From: Burkholderiales bacterium
GTDB lineage: Bacteria > Pseudomonadota > Gammaproteobacteria > Burkholderiales > Burkholderiaceae_C
Direction of reading: 5' to 3'
Length of the DNA stretch: 39,442 nucleotides
Assembly: GCA_028868825.1 (NCBI GenBank)
Contig: JAGWTU010000051.1
Coordinates: 1 to 39,442 of the forward strand
Position 1 is the first letter of the stretch. Each line of letters begins with the position of its first letter. Under the pieces are notes generated by a model. It had not been told where the DNA came from. It saw only the letters and a list, made by a program, of their open reading frames with translations, and did not search any database. The position numbers and the translations under genes were made by a program. Positions 33,901 to 39,442 of the stretch are shown here, piece by piece.

Positions 33901-35913
33901 TCAGGCCATCGCGGCGCGCTTGCGCGCCAGTTTCTCGGCGTCGCAGCGCGGACAGAACTCGTGCTGCCCGCCGAGATAGCCATGCGTGGGGCAGATCGAG
34001 AAGGTGGGCGTCACGGTGATGTAGGGCAGGCGGAAGTTCGTCAAGGCACGCCGCACGAGTTCGCGACAGGCCGATGCGCTCGAGATCGGCTCGCCCATGT
34101 ACAGGTGCAGCACGGTGCCGCCGGTGTATTTGCGCTGCAATTCGTCCTGGCGCTCGAGCGCCTCGAACGGGTCGTCGGTATAGCCCACCGGTAATTGGCT
34201 CGAATTCGTGTAATAGGGTCGCTCGGCCGTGCCGGCCTGGAGGATCGCCGGCCAGCGCCGCCGGTCCTCCTTGGCGAAACGGTAGGTCGTGCCTTCGGCC
34301 GGCGTCGCCTCGAGGTTGTAGAGGTGGCCGGTCTCCTCCTGGAATTCGACCATGCGGCCACGCAGATGGTCGAGCAGCCGCACCGCCAGCGCATGGCCGC
34401 GCGGATCGACGATGTCCCAGGCGCCGAAGCTGAAATTGCGCACCATCTCGTTGATGCCGTTCACGCCCAGCGTCGAGAAATGATTGCGCAACGTGCCGAG
34501 ATAGCGCCGCGTGTATGGGAACAGCCCCTGGTCGATGAGGCGCTGGATGACCTTGCGCTTGACCTCCAGCGTCTGCTTGCCGAGCTCGATCAGTTCGTCG
34601 AGCCGCGCCATCAACCCGGCCTCGTCGCCGGCATGGCGCCAGCCCAGGCGCGCGCAATTCACGGTGACGACGCCGACCGAACCGGTCTGCTCGGCCGAAC
34701 CGAACAAGCCGTTGCCGCGCTTGAGCAGTTCGCGCAGGTCGAGTTGCAGCCGGCAGCACATCGAGCGCACCATATGCGGCTCGAGTTCCGAATTGACGAA
34801 ATTCTGGAAATACGGCAGGCCGTAGCGCGCCGTCATCTCGAACAGTCGTTCGGCGTTCGGGCTCGTCCAGTCGAAATCGCGCGTGATGTTGTAGGTCGGG
34901 ATCGGGAACGTGAAGACGCGGCCCTTGGCGTCACCGGCGCTCATCACCTCGATATAGGCGCGATTGATGAGGTCCATCTCGGCCTGCAGTTCGCCATAGC
35001 AGAACGGCATCTCGACGCCGCCGATCACCGGCACCTGCTCGCGCAGATCCTCCGGGCAGGTCCAGTCGAAGGTGAGGTTCGTGAACGGCGTCTGCGTGCC
35101 CCAGCGCGACGGCACGTTGAGGTTGTAGATCAGCTCCTGCATGCATTGGCGCACCTCGCCGTAGCTCATCGCGTCCTTGCGCACGAAGGGCGCGAGGTAG
35201 GTGTCGAAGGAGCTGAAGGCCTGGGCGCCGGCCCATTCGTTCTGCAGCGTGCCGAGGAAATTGACGATCTGGCCGACGGCGCTCGAGAAATGCTTCGGCG
35301 GCCCCGATTCGACCTTGCCCGGTATGCCGTTCAGGCCCTCGTGCAGCAGCGTGCGCAGCGACCAGCCGGCGCAATAGCCGCTGAGCATGTCGAGGTCGTG
35401 GATGTGGATGTCGGCCTCGCGATGGGCGCGGCCGGCCTCGGGCGGGTAGACATGGTCGAGCCAGTAATTGGCGATCACCTTGCCCGAGACATTCAGGATG
35501 AGTCCGCCGAGCGAATAGCCCTGATTGGCATTGGCGTTGACGCGCCAGTCGCGCTGCTGCAGGTATTCGCTGACCGAGGCCTCGACGTCGACGAGCGTGC
35601 GCCGGGCGTCGCGCAGCTTGCGATGCTGGTCGCGGTAGACGGTGTAGGCGCGCAAGGTGCGACGGTGGCCGGCGTCGAACAGTGCCTGCTCGACGCTGTC
35701 CTGGATCTGCTCGACATGGGGTGTGATCGGCCCGAGCGCCACGAGCAGCGGCAGCACCGATACGCTCGTCAAACGCGCGGCTTCGGCGGTATCGAATTCG
35801 CCGCTGGCATGGCCGGCGCGGGCGATGGCGCTGGCGATCTTGGCCGCATCGAAAGGCTTGATGGCGCCGTCGCGCTTGATCAGGTGGGTCGGGATCGGGG
35901 TGTCGGTCGTCAT
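33901..35913 (-). CDS. nrdD: anaerobic ribonucleoside-triphosphate reductase, large part without glycyl-radical domain
   Basis: 670 residues. N-terminal ATP-cone (about 8-100, beginning THLIKRDGAIKPFDAAKI) for allosteric control, then the ten-stranded barrel with VSGKVIANYWLDHVYPPEA, HIHDLDMLSGYCAGWSLRTL, TPFTNLTFDWTCP and GVNGINEMVRNF. The zinc site is at the end: Cys641 and His644 in CPTHGYLGG, and CPRC at 654-657. It stops at residue 670 without RVxGY, so it lacks the radical Gly, supplied by the 61-residue neighbour. Reduces NTPs to dNTPs using formate in the class III reaction, without oxygen. The ATG at 35913 has GGAG ten bases upstream. Confidence 0.94.
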   Translation of the reverse strand: MTTDTPIPTHLIKRDGAIKPFDAAKIASAIARAGHASGEFDTAEAARLTSVSVLPLLVALGPITPHVEQIQDSVEQALFDAGHRRTLRAYTVYRDQHRKLRDARRTLVDVEASVSEYLQQRDWRVNANANQGYSLGGLILNVSGKVIANYWLDHVYPPEAGRAHREADIHIHDLDMLSGYCAGWSLRTLLHEGLNGIPGKVESGPPKHFSSAVGQIVNFLGTLQNEWAGAQAFSSFDTYLAPFVRKDAMSYGEVRQCMQELIYNLNVPSRWGTQTPFTNLTFDWTCPEDLREQVPVIGGVEMPFCYGELQAEMDLINRAYIEVMSAGDAKGRVFTFPIPTYNITRDFDWTSPNAERLFEMTARYGLPYFQNFVNSELEPHMVRSMCCRLQLDLRELLKRGNGLFGSAEQTGSVGVVTVNCARLGWRHAGDEAGLMARLDELIELGKQTLEVKRKVIQRLIDQGLFPYTRRYLGTLRNHFSTLGVNGINEMVRNFSFGAWDIVDPRGHALAVRLLDHLRGRMVEFQEETGHLYNLEATPAEGTTYRFAKEDRRRWPAILQAGTAERPYYTNSSQLPVGYTDDPFEALERQDELQRKYTGGTVLHLYMGEPISSASACRELVRRALTNFRLPYITVTPTFSICPTHGYLGGQHEFCPRCDAEKLARKRAAMA

Positions 35914-35930
35914 GGGCGGTGGGCTCCAGA

Positions 35931-35946
35931 CCACTAGATATAGTGG
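35931..35946. promoter_or_regulatory. NrdR box 1 (proximal)
   Basis: CCACTAGATATAGTGG, a 16-base inverted repeat with six-base arms. It matches the CTATATATAG-like core of NrdR boxes at nearly every position. It lies 18 bases before the nrdD ATG and 32 bases centre-to-centre from box 2, i.e. three helical turns, the usual spacing for NrdR. Repression when dATP/ATP levels are high is the family's role. Confidence 0.88.
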
Positions 35947-35962
35947 CCGGAGCGCAGACTAA

Positions 35963-35978
35963 CCACTACCCGTAGCGT
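35963..35978. promoter_or_regulatory. NrdR box 2 (distal)
   Basis: CCACTACCCGTAGCGT with arms CTAC and GTAG around CC. Weaker than box 1 but correctly spaced from it. If the FNR site acts from -41.5, transcription would begin at about 35970, inside this box, so NrdR bound here would block initiation directly. Confidence 0.75.
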
Positions 35979-36004
35979 CCACAAGCCGATGGCGGGCGGC
36001 CGGC

Positions 36005-36018
36005 TTGATCTGCGTCAA
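36005..36018. promoter_or_regulatory. FNR/ANR-type box for the nrdD operon
   Basis: On the plus strand TTGATCTGCGTCAA; on the minus strand TTGACGCAGATCAA. One base differs from TTGAT-N4-ATCAA. It sits about 98 bases before the nrdD ATG and overlaps the stop codon of the TlpA-like gene. Anaerobic activation of the reductase operon by an FNR-type protein is the expected effect. Confidence 0.82.
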
Positions 36019-36557
36019 ACGGCCCGCTGCAGCAGCGGGTCGACGACGCGGGCGAACCGCTCGCGGGTCCAGGGCTGGGCCCCCTCGTCGCTCCAGCCGT
36101 CGTGGACGAGGCGCCCGCCGCGGTCGATGACGAAATTCACCGGGCAACGCCAGACGCGCCCGTAACCGCCGGCCCAGGCGCTGCCGAGCAGGCCCACCGG
36201 GTAATGCAGCGACGCCGCGATCGATCGCACCTTGCCCAGATTCGCCGCGTCGTCGAGGCTGAAGCCCAGCACCTGCAGCCCCTGCGCGGCGCGGCTTTCG
36301 GCATAGGCCGAAAGCGCCGGCATTTCCTCGAGGCAGGGCGGGCACCAGGTGGCCCAGAAGTTGACGAGCACGACCTGGCCGAGCAGATCGCGCGTGGCGA
36401 AGCGCTGGCCATCGAGCGCGTGCAGCACCAGCGGCGGCGCCGGCGCGCCGAGTTTCAGATCGTTGGCCTGCGCCTGCCGCACCGGCAGCGCGGCGGCTGC
36501 GGCGAGGCCGAATGCACGCGCGAGCCAGGCGCGCCGCAGCGGGGTCGGGGTGCTCAT
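36015..36557 (-). CDS. TlpA-type periplasmic thioredoxin-like protein
   Basis: 180 residues with a signal peptide (about 1-32, RRAWLARAFGLAAAAALPV); the Arg pair could be Tat-like but a standard Sec signal is as likely. Thioredoxin fold with WCPPC at 71-75 in LVNFWATWCPPCLEEMP. The strand CPVNFVIDRGGRLVHDGWSD carries the usual cis-Pro region as CPVNF rather than TP. A reductase of periplasmic disulfides, perhaps in metal or cytochrome maturation. Start at the ATG (36557) five bases after the outer-membrane protein gene, so co-transcribed with it. Confidence 0.9.
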   Translation of the reverse strand: MSTPTPLRRAWLARAFGLAAAAALPVRQAQANDLKLGAPAPPLVLHALDGQRFATRDLLGQVVLVNFWATWCPPCLEEMPALSAYAESRAAQGLQVLGFSLDDAANLGKVRSIAASLHYPVGLLGSAWAGGYGRVWRCPVNFVIDRGGRLVHDGWSDEGAQPWTRERFARVVDPLLQRAV

Positions 36558-36562
36558 CGGAT

Positions 36563-37600
36563 TCAGAACGAGGCGCTGGCGCCGATCGATGCGGTCCAGC
36601 GGGGAAACAGCTGGTAGCCCGATAGGCGGCTGTAGACCGGCCATTGCACGAAGCCGAACAGTTGCACGGCCGCGTTCACGCTGGCCGTCACGCCCGGGCT
36701 CAGATAGACCGCCATGCCCGCCGTGCCGACGTGGTCCGCGAGGAACCCCCGATCAGCGCTCCTGTGCGTGACGTTGACCTGGAATTGCGGCACCAGCGCC
36801 GGGTCGGCTTCGTAGCGCAGTCCGACGCTGAGCGTCGCACTGTGGCCCGGGCGGTAGTCGGCCCCGGGCCGATGGAGCCGGTGCGCCACCGCGGCCTGGA
36901 ATTGGCCGTTGGCGAAGACGTCGAAGTCCTGGCTCACGGCCTGATAGAAATACGCGCCGACGATGAGATCGGTGCTGCCGGTTCCCGGCTGCAGGCTGGT
37001 GTCGACCGGCGAACCCCGGTTCGGCCCCGAGCCGAAGTCGGCGTAGCCGCGGCCGACATTGCCGCCATCGGCACCGGGCCCGCCGCCGTAGGCGCCCGTC
37101 GGCAGCTTCAAGCCCCATTGCAGCCCCAGGTTGTGCGTCGGCAGCAGGCCCTGGTAGCTGGCGATGAGCTTGACATCGCCGACGCCGCGGATCGTGGCGC
37201 CCGAGACCTCGTCCGAGGTCAGCGGATCGGCACTCGCGCCGTAGGTCGTGTGGCCGCGATCGACGTACGGCACCAGGGCCTTGAAGTTCCAATCGGCGTT
37301 CGGGCTGTACGAGACGCCCAGCGTGAGATAGCGATTCAGGGTCCGCTGTTCGACTTCCTGGCCGGCATCGGGATTCAGCGCCGCGACCTCCGCCGGCGGG
37401 ATCGCGTGGGTACCGGTGCGCAGGCGGTTCTGGTCGATGAAGTCGTATTGCAGGCTCGCGCGCCAGAGCGCATCGGAGGCATAGCCCAGCGCGGCATCGG
37501 TGGACAGCGAGCAGCCGCAGGTGGCGCAGGCGTGGCTTGCGCCGGGCATCGACGCCAGCGCGGCAAAGGTGGCCGCCAGGCGGCCGCAGGTTCGGAGCAT
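36563..37600 (-). CDS. outer-membrane barrel protein with N-terminal Cys motif
   Basis: 345 residues. Signal peptide about 1-24, then CATCGCS (25-31) at the mature N-terminus; Cys25, Cys28 and Cys30 could bind metal or be a TlpA substrate. The rest is beta-strand-rich (RYLTLGVSYSPNADWNFKA, GLQWGLKLPTGAYGGG, ATLSVGLRYEAD) and ends in Phe, as outer-membrane barrels do. ATG at 37600 with AGGAA upstream. Between a DUF2946-like gene and the thioredoxin gene, so likely part of a metal/redox cluster. The transported substrate is unknown. Confidence 0.78.
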   Translation of the reverse strand: MLRTCGRLAATFAALASMPGASHACATCGCSLSTDAALGYASDALWRASLQYDFIDQNRLRTGTHAIPPAEVAALNPDAGQEVEQRTLNRYLTLGVSYSPNADWNFKALVPYVDRGHTTYGASADPLTSDEVSGATIRGVGDVKLIASYQGLLPTHNLGLQWGLKLPTGAYGGGPGADGGNVGRGYADFGSGPNRGSPVDTSLQPGTGSTDLIVGAYFYQAVSQDFDVFANGQFQAAVAHRLHRPGADYRPGHSATLSVGLRYEADPALVPQFQVNVTHRSADRGFLADHVGTAGMAVYLSPGVTASVNAAVQLFGFVQWPVYSRLSGYQLFPRWTASIGASASF

Positions 37601-37711
37601 CTTGATTTCCTGGAATCTCGAAGGCGTCGCTGCGCGCGCGGCGCGGCGACGACGGTCACTGAGGCGCGGCCACGGCGCCATCGGCCGCGGGCCACACGAG
37701 GACTGGGAATT

Positions 37712-38080
37712 TCAGGAAACCCGGGGCGGTGCGCGCGGCTGCGCGCTGGCGCGCCAGCGCAAGTCCGGTGGCAAGGACGCGACCACCGCCGAGCGCACAT
37801 GGGTGGCGGCCAGCGATGGCGTCCAGGCCAAGGCGACCGGCGGCGGCGCCGGCAGCGTGCCCTGGCCGGCGCAATACGGGCAGACATCGAGGTGGCCCAG
37901 CGCGCCGACCGGGCCATGCGGGCCCGCAGGGGTGCCGGCCTGGGCGCTGCAGACTTCGTAAAGCGCCGGGTCGAAGCCGCCGACTGCCGCCAGCATGCGG
38001 CTGAAACCGGGCATCAGCGCGCCCAGCAACGCTGCCAGCAGCGCTGCCGCGGCGGCTCGGCGGCGGAGTTTCGAGGTCAC
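37712..38080 (-). CDS. DUF2946-like small exported protein
   Basis: 122 residues. N-terminal membrane or signal helix (about 9-33), then Cys44 in YEVCSAQ and the motif HLDVCPYCAGQ (Cys67, Cys70), the hallmark of DUF2946 proteins, which are often found beside copper-related outer-membrane proteins. The C-terminal part is Pro/Ala-rich. Likely first gene of the run with the Cys-motif barrel and TlpA protein; 111 bases separate it from the next gene. Function not established; metal binding by the CxxC is inference. Confidence 0.78.
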   Translation of the reverse strand: MTSKLRRRAAAAALLAALLGALMPGFSRMLAAVGGFDPALYEVCSAQAGTPAGPHGPVGALGHLDVCPYCAGQGTLPAPPPVALAWTPSLAATHVRSAVVASLPPDLRWRASAQPRAPPRVS

Positions 38081-38172
38081 GCGGCGATGTTAGTGGATGA
38101 CGGCCGGCCGGCGGTCGCTGCCAAGTCGTTCACGCATGACATCGGGGTCGAGGAGGCTCCCCAGACGAGATC

Positions 38173-38220
38173 AAGGGTTTTCCCTTATATTTGCTGCATC
38201 GCACCAATCGCGGTGCAGCA
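38173..38220. promoter_or_regulatory. two hairpins in the leader of the 87-residue gene
   Basis: AAGGG-TTTT-CCCTT (38173-38186) is followed by TTATAT, then arms TGCTGCA (38192-38198) and TGCAGCA (38214-38220) with an alternative inner pair GCACC/GGTGC. CTGC-ATC-GCAC within it is one base off the CTGC-N3-GCAG pattern described for the polyhydroxyalkanoate regulator PhaR. It precedes the ATG at 38234 by 13 bases, so it may affect translation or be an operator. Confidence 0.45.
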
Positions 38221-38233
38221 ACGAAAGCAAGTC

Positions 38234-38497
38234 ATGTCCGTAGCCAACATCTATGCCAACGTCGACCGGGATGCCACCGCACTGGGACGCGCCGGCTGGG
38301 GGCGGGCCCTGCGCGGATTTCTTTCCCGCCTGAACAAGGGCTTGGATCGCGCCGCCGAGAGCCGGCGTGTCGACCAGGTTCGCGACGACGCCGACTACGT
38401 GCGCGGCCTGGCCGGCAGGATGCTCTACATGAGCCCGGGAATGGCCGCCGACCTCCTGGCGGCCGCCGACCGCCACGAGCGGGAACTCGGTCGCTGA
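38234..38497 (+). CDS. small protein of unknown function
   Basis: 87 residues, mixed charge, mostly helical, without signal peptide or membrane helix. It begins SVANIYANVDRDATALGRAG and has a basic middle (RALRGFLSRLNKGLDRAAES) and a C-terminal helix (SPGMAADLLAAADRHE). I do not recognise the family. The ribosome binding site is weak (GAAAG). The structured leader immediately upstream suggests regulated expression. The frame is much longer upstream, but that part is antisense to the outer-membrane barrel gene and is not coding. Confidence 0.65.
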   Translation: MSVANIYANVDRDATALGRAGWGRALRGFLSRLNKGLDRAAESRRVDQVRDDADYVRGLAGRMLYMSPGMAADLLAAADRHERELGR

Positions 38498-38654
38498 TCG
38501 CCCAAGCCGCCGGGAAGATGAACCGGCTTGCGGCCGCATATCCACGCACGCCGCAGCCGCCACCGTCGCACGATGGCGGGCAGCGCGATGCCGCGCCCTG
38601 AGGGGCCGGGGAACGGCGCCCGAGCGGATGAATCCGCGCAAAGGAAGGACAGGG

Positions 38655-39086
38655 ATGGAATCAAGATCGGCCGGGCACCTCAAGACCCGACTCCAGGGAG
38701 CGCTGCTTTGCATCGACGCCGATGCCGACAGCGTCGCCGCCGTCCAGGCCATCGTCAAGCCGCATGGCGGCGTGCGCCTGCTCGAAGCCAGGCGCGGACG
38801 CGAAGGCCTGAGGCTGGCGCAAGCGGAACGCCCGGGACTGGTCCTGCTCGATCTCGATCTGCCCGACATCGATGCGCTGGACGTGGTGCGCCAACTCGGC
38901 GCCCTCAGGCCGGACTACGAAGGACGCATCGTGCTGCTGACCCGGCAACCGTACTCTTCGCGCGTCGTCGAGGCGATGAGCCTGGGCGCCTGCGAGTACT
39001 GGCACAAGCCGGTCCATGAAGAGCGGCTGGCGACCGAGATGCGGCGCGCGCTGCAGTCGACGCCGGAGATACCGGCGCCCTGCTGA
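38655..39086 (+). CDS. single-domain response regulator (receiver only)
   Basis: 143 residues, CheY-like. Phosphoacceptor Asp66 in VLLDLDLPDID, Thr96 in VLLTRQPY, and Lys118 in YWHKPV. The usual acidic pair near the start is DAD (21-23). No output domain. The ATG at 38655 has GGAAGG seven bases upstream and is preferred to the ATG at 38628. No kinase is adjacent, so it probably acts in a phosphorelay or by protein contact. Confidence 0.85.
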   Translation: MESRSAGHLKTRLQGALLCIDADADSVAAVQAIVKPHGGVRLLEARRGREGLRLAQAERPGLVLLDLDLPDIDALDVVRQLGALRPDYEGRIVLLTRQPYSSRVVEAMSLGACEYWHKPVHEERLATEMRRALQSTPEIPAPC

Positions 39087-39442
39087 AGGTCCGGGGTCGA
39101 CGCGGGCCGCTGACGATCGAGGACATCTCGTTGTCGCCCACGAGGCGCAGGCGCGGTGCTTTCCCGAGCCGGTCCAGCGCGATCGTCGGCGGGCCGACCC
39201 TGCGCTCGAGCGCAGCCATCTTCGACGCTTGGTCGGCCACCATCGCGGCCACGACCTTCTCGCCGAACAGCTCTCGGCGATCGAATCGCCATCAGCCGGC
39301 GCCGGATCTCCTACCGCCATCCCGCCGAATTTCGAAGCCGATGTCTCGGCCACGACGATGCCGACGCCCGAAGTCCTGATCATGCAACTGGCCAAGGATG
39401 GCGTCCCGGCCTCGACGCGCATCTACACCGTTCATGCGGGAG
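39087..39442. other. unresolved tail of the window
   Basis: 356 bases without a gene I can name. A minus-strand frame (39291 down to about 39090) has coding-like codon use and reads ELFGEKVVAAMVADQASK followed by LRLVGDNEMSSIVSG, but it runs on antisense into the receiver gene. A plus-strand frame is open to the window edge and contains MPTPEVLIMQLAKDGVPAS from an ATG at 39358. Either could be a fragment or the start of a gene cut by the window. No RNA gene or repeat was seen. Confidence 0.3.

Noticed and set aside
33702..33983. Longer version of the small glycyl-radical gene starting at 33983
   Set aside because: The extra 32 N-terminal residues are out of frame with and overlap the nrdD 3' end, and no ribosome binding site is seen there; the ATG at 33887 has GGAG at good spacing.
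34195..35937. Plus-strand 580-codon open frame over nrdD
   Set aside because: Antisense to nrdD, whose ATP-cone, barrel and zinc motifs are unmistakable; shadow frame.
38234..38497. DUF1127 or phasin identity for the 87-residue protein
   Set aside because: It lacks the short Arg/Trp-rich helix of DUF1127 and is less than half the length of phasins; only the leader recalls a PhaR-type site.
1..39442. tRNA, rRNA, CRISPR arrays, insertion sequences, phage or plasmid genes
   Set aside because: Looked for and not found: no repeat-spacer pattern, no transposase or integrase motif, no cloverleaf-like sequence noticed by eye; a covariance-model scan would be needed to exclude small RNAs.

Overview
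The window is a strongly G+C-rich, tightly packed chromosomal segment. Most codons end in G or C, and many neighbouring genes overlap by 1-4 bases. The gene set (pobA/pobR, an MsbA-related exporter, lpxO with a Kdo hydroxylase, ScoAB, YceH, nrdD/nrdG under FNR- and NrdR-type sites) suggests a betaproteobacterium of the Burkholderiales, plausibly in the Rubrivivax/Leptothrix/Ideonella neighbourhood. That placement is inference from protein character, not from a marker gene. I see no tRNA, rRNA, CRISPR array, insertion sequence or phage gene.

Layout, left to right. (1) 1-5493, central metabolism and regulators: partial rpiA, pyrD, the two subunits of a 3-oxoacid CoA-transferase, two hotdog thioesterases, a PAS-LuxR regulator and a NarL-type response regulator. 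(2) 5504-7671: pobA and its divergent AraC-type regulator pobR, for 4-hydroxybenzoate catabolism. (3) 7677-11468 (minus): SDR oxidoreductase, a BvgS/EvgS-like sensor kinase with two periplasmic solute-binding domains, and YceH, as an overlapping operon. (4) 11548-15849: an ABC ATPase, a large FtsX-type permease and an exported CrtC/AttH-like lipocalin protein, with a degenerate GGDEF protein converging on it. (5) 16839-20697: MsbA-related ABC exporter, thyA, folA and a GST-like protein. (6) 20776-23932: a small acidic protein and an envelope cluster (lipid A acyltransferase, LpxO, Kdo hydroxylase). (7) 23985-27404: modABC plus modE in one overlapping operon behind a good ModE operator. (8) 27374-32737 (minus): a four-gene operon of GAF-GGDEF-EAL protein, outer-membrane barrel, short PstS-like periplasmic protein and membrane PAS-GGDEF diguanylate cyclase. 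(9) 32960-36018 (minus): the anaerobic ribonucleotide reductase operon, with upstream sites matching two NrdR boxes and one FNR box. (10) 36015-38080 (minus): a DUF2946-like protein, a Cys-motif outer-membrane protein and a TlpA-type thioredoxin. (11) 38234-39086: a small protein of unknown function and a single-domain receiver, then an unresolved tail.

The two most interesting points are both on the minus strand. In the nrd operon the glycyl-radical domain of NrdD is not in the large 670-residue reading frame. It is a separate 61-residue reading frame in another phase with its own ribosome binding site, suggesting a split class III reductase. The 27374-32737 operon links a c-di-GMP synthase and a putative c-di-GMP phosphodiesterase to a periplasmic binding-type protein and an outer-membrane barrel, which looks like a complete envelope-to-cytoplasm signalling unit.
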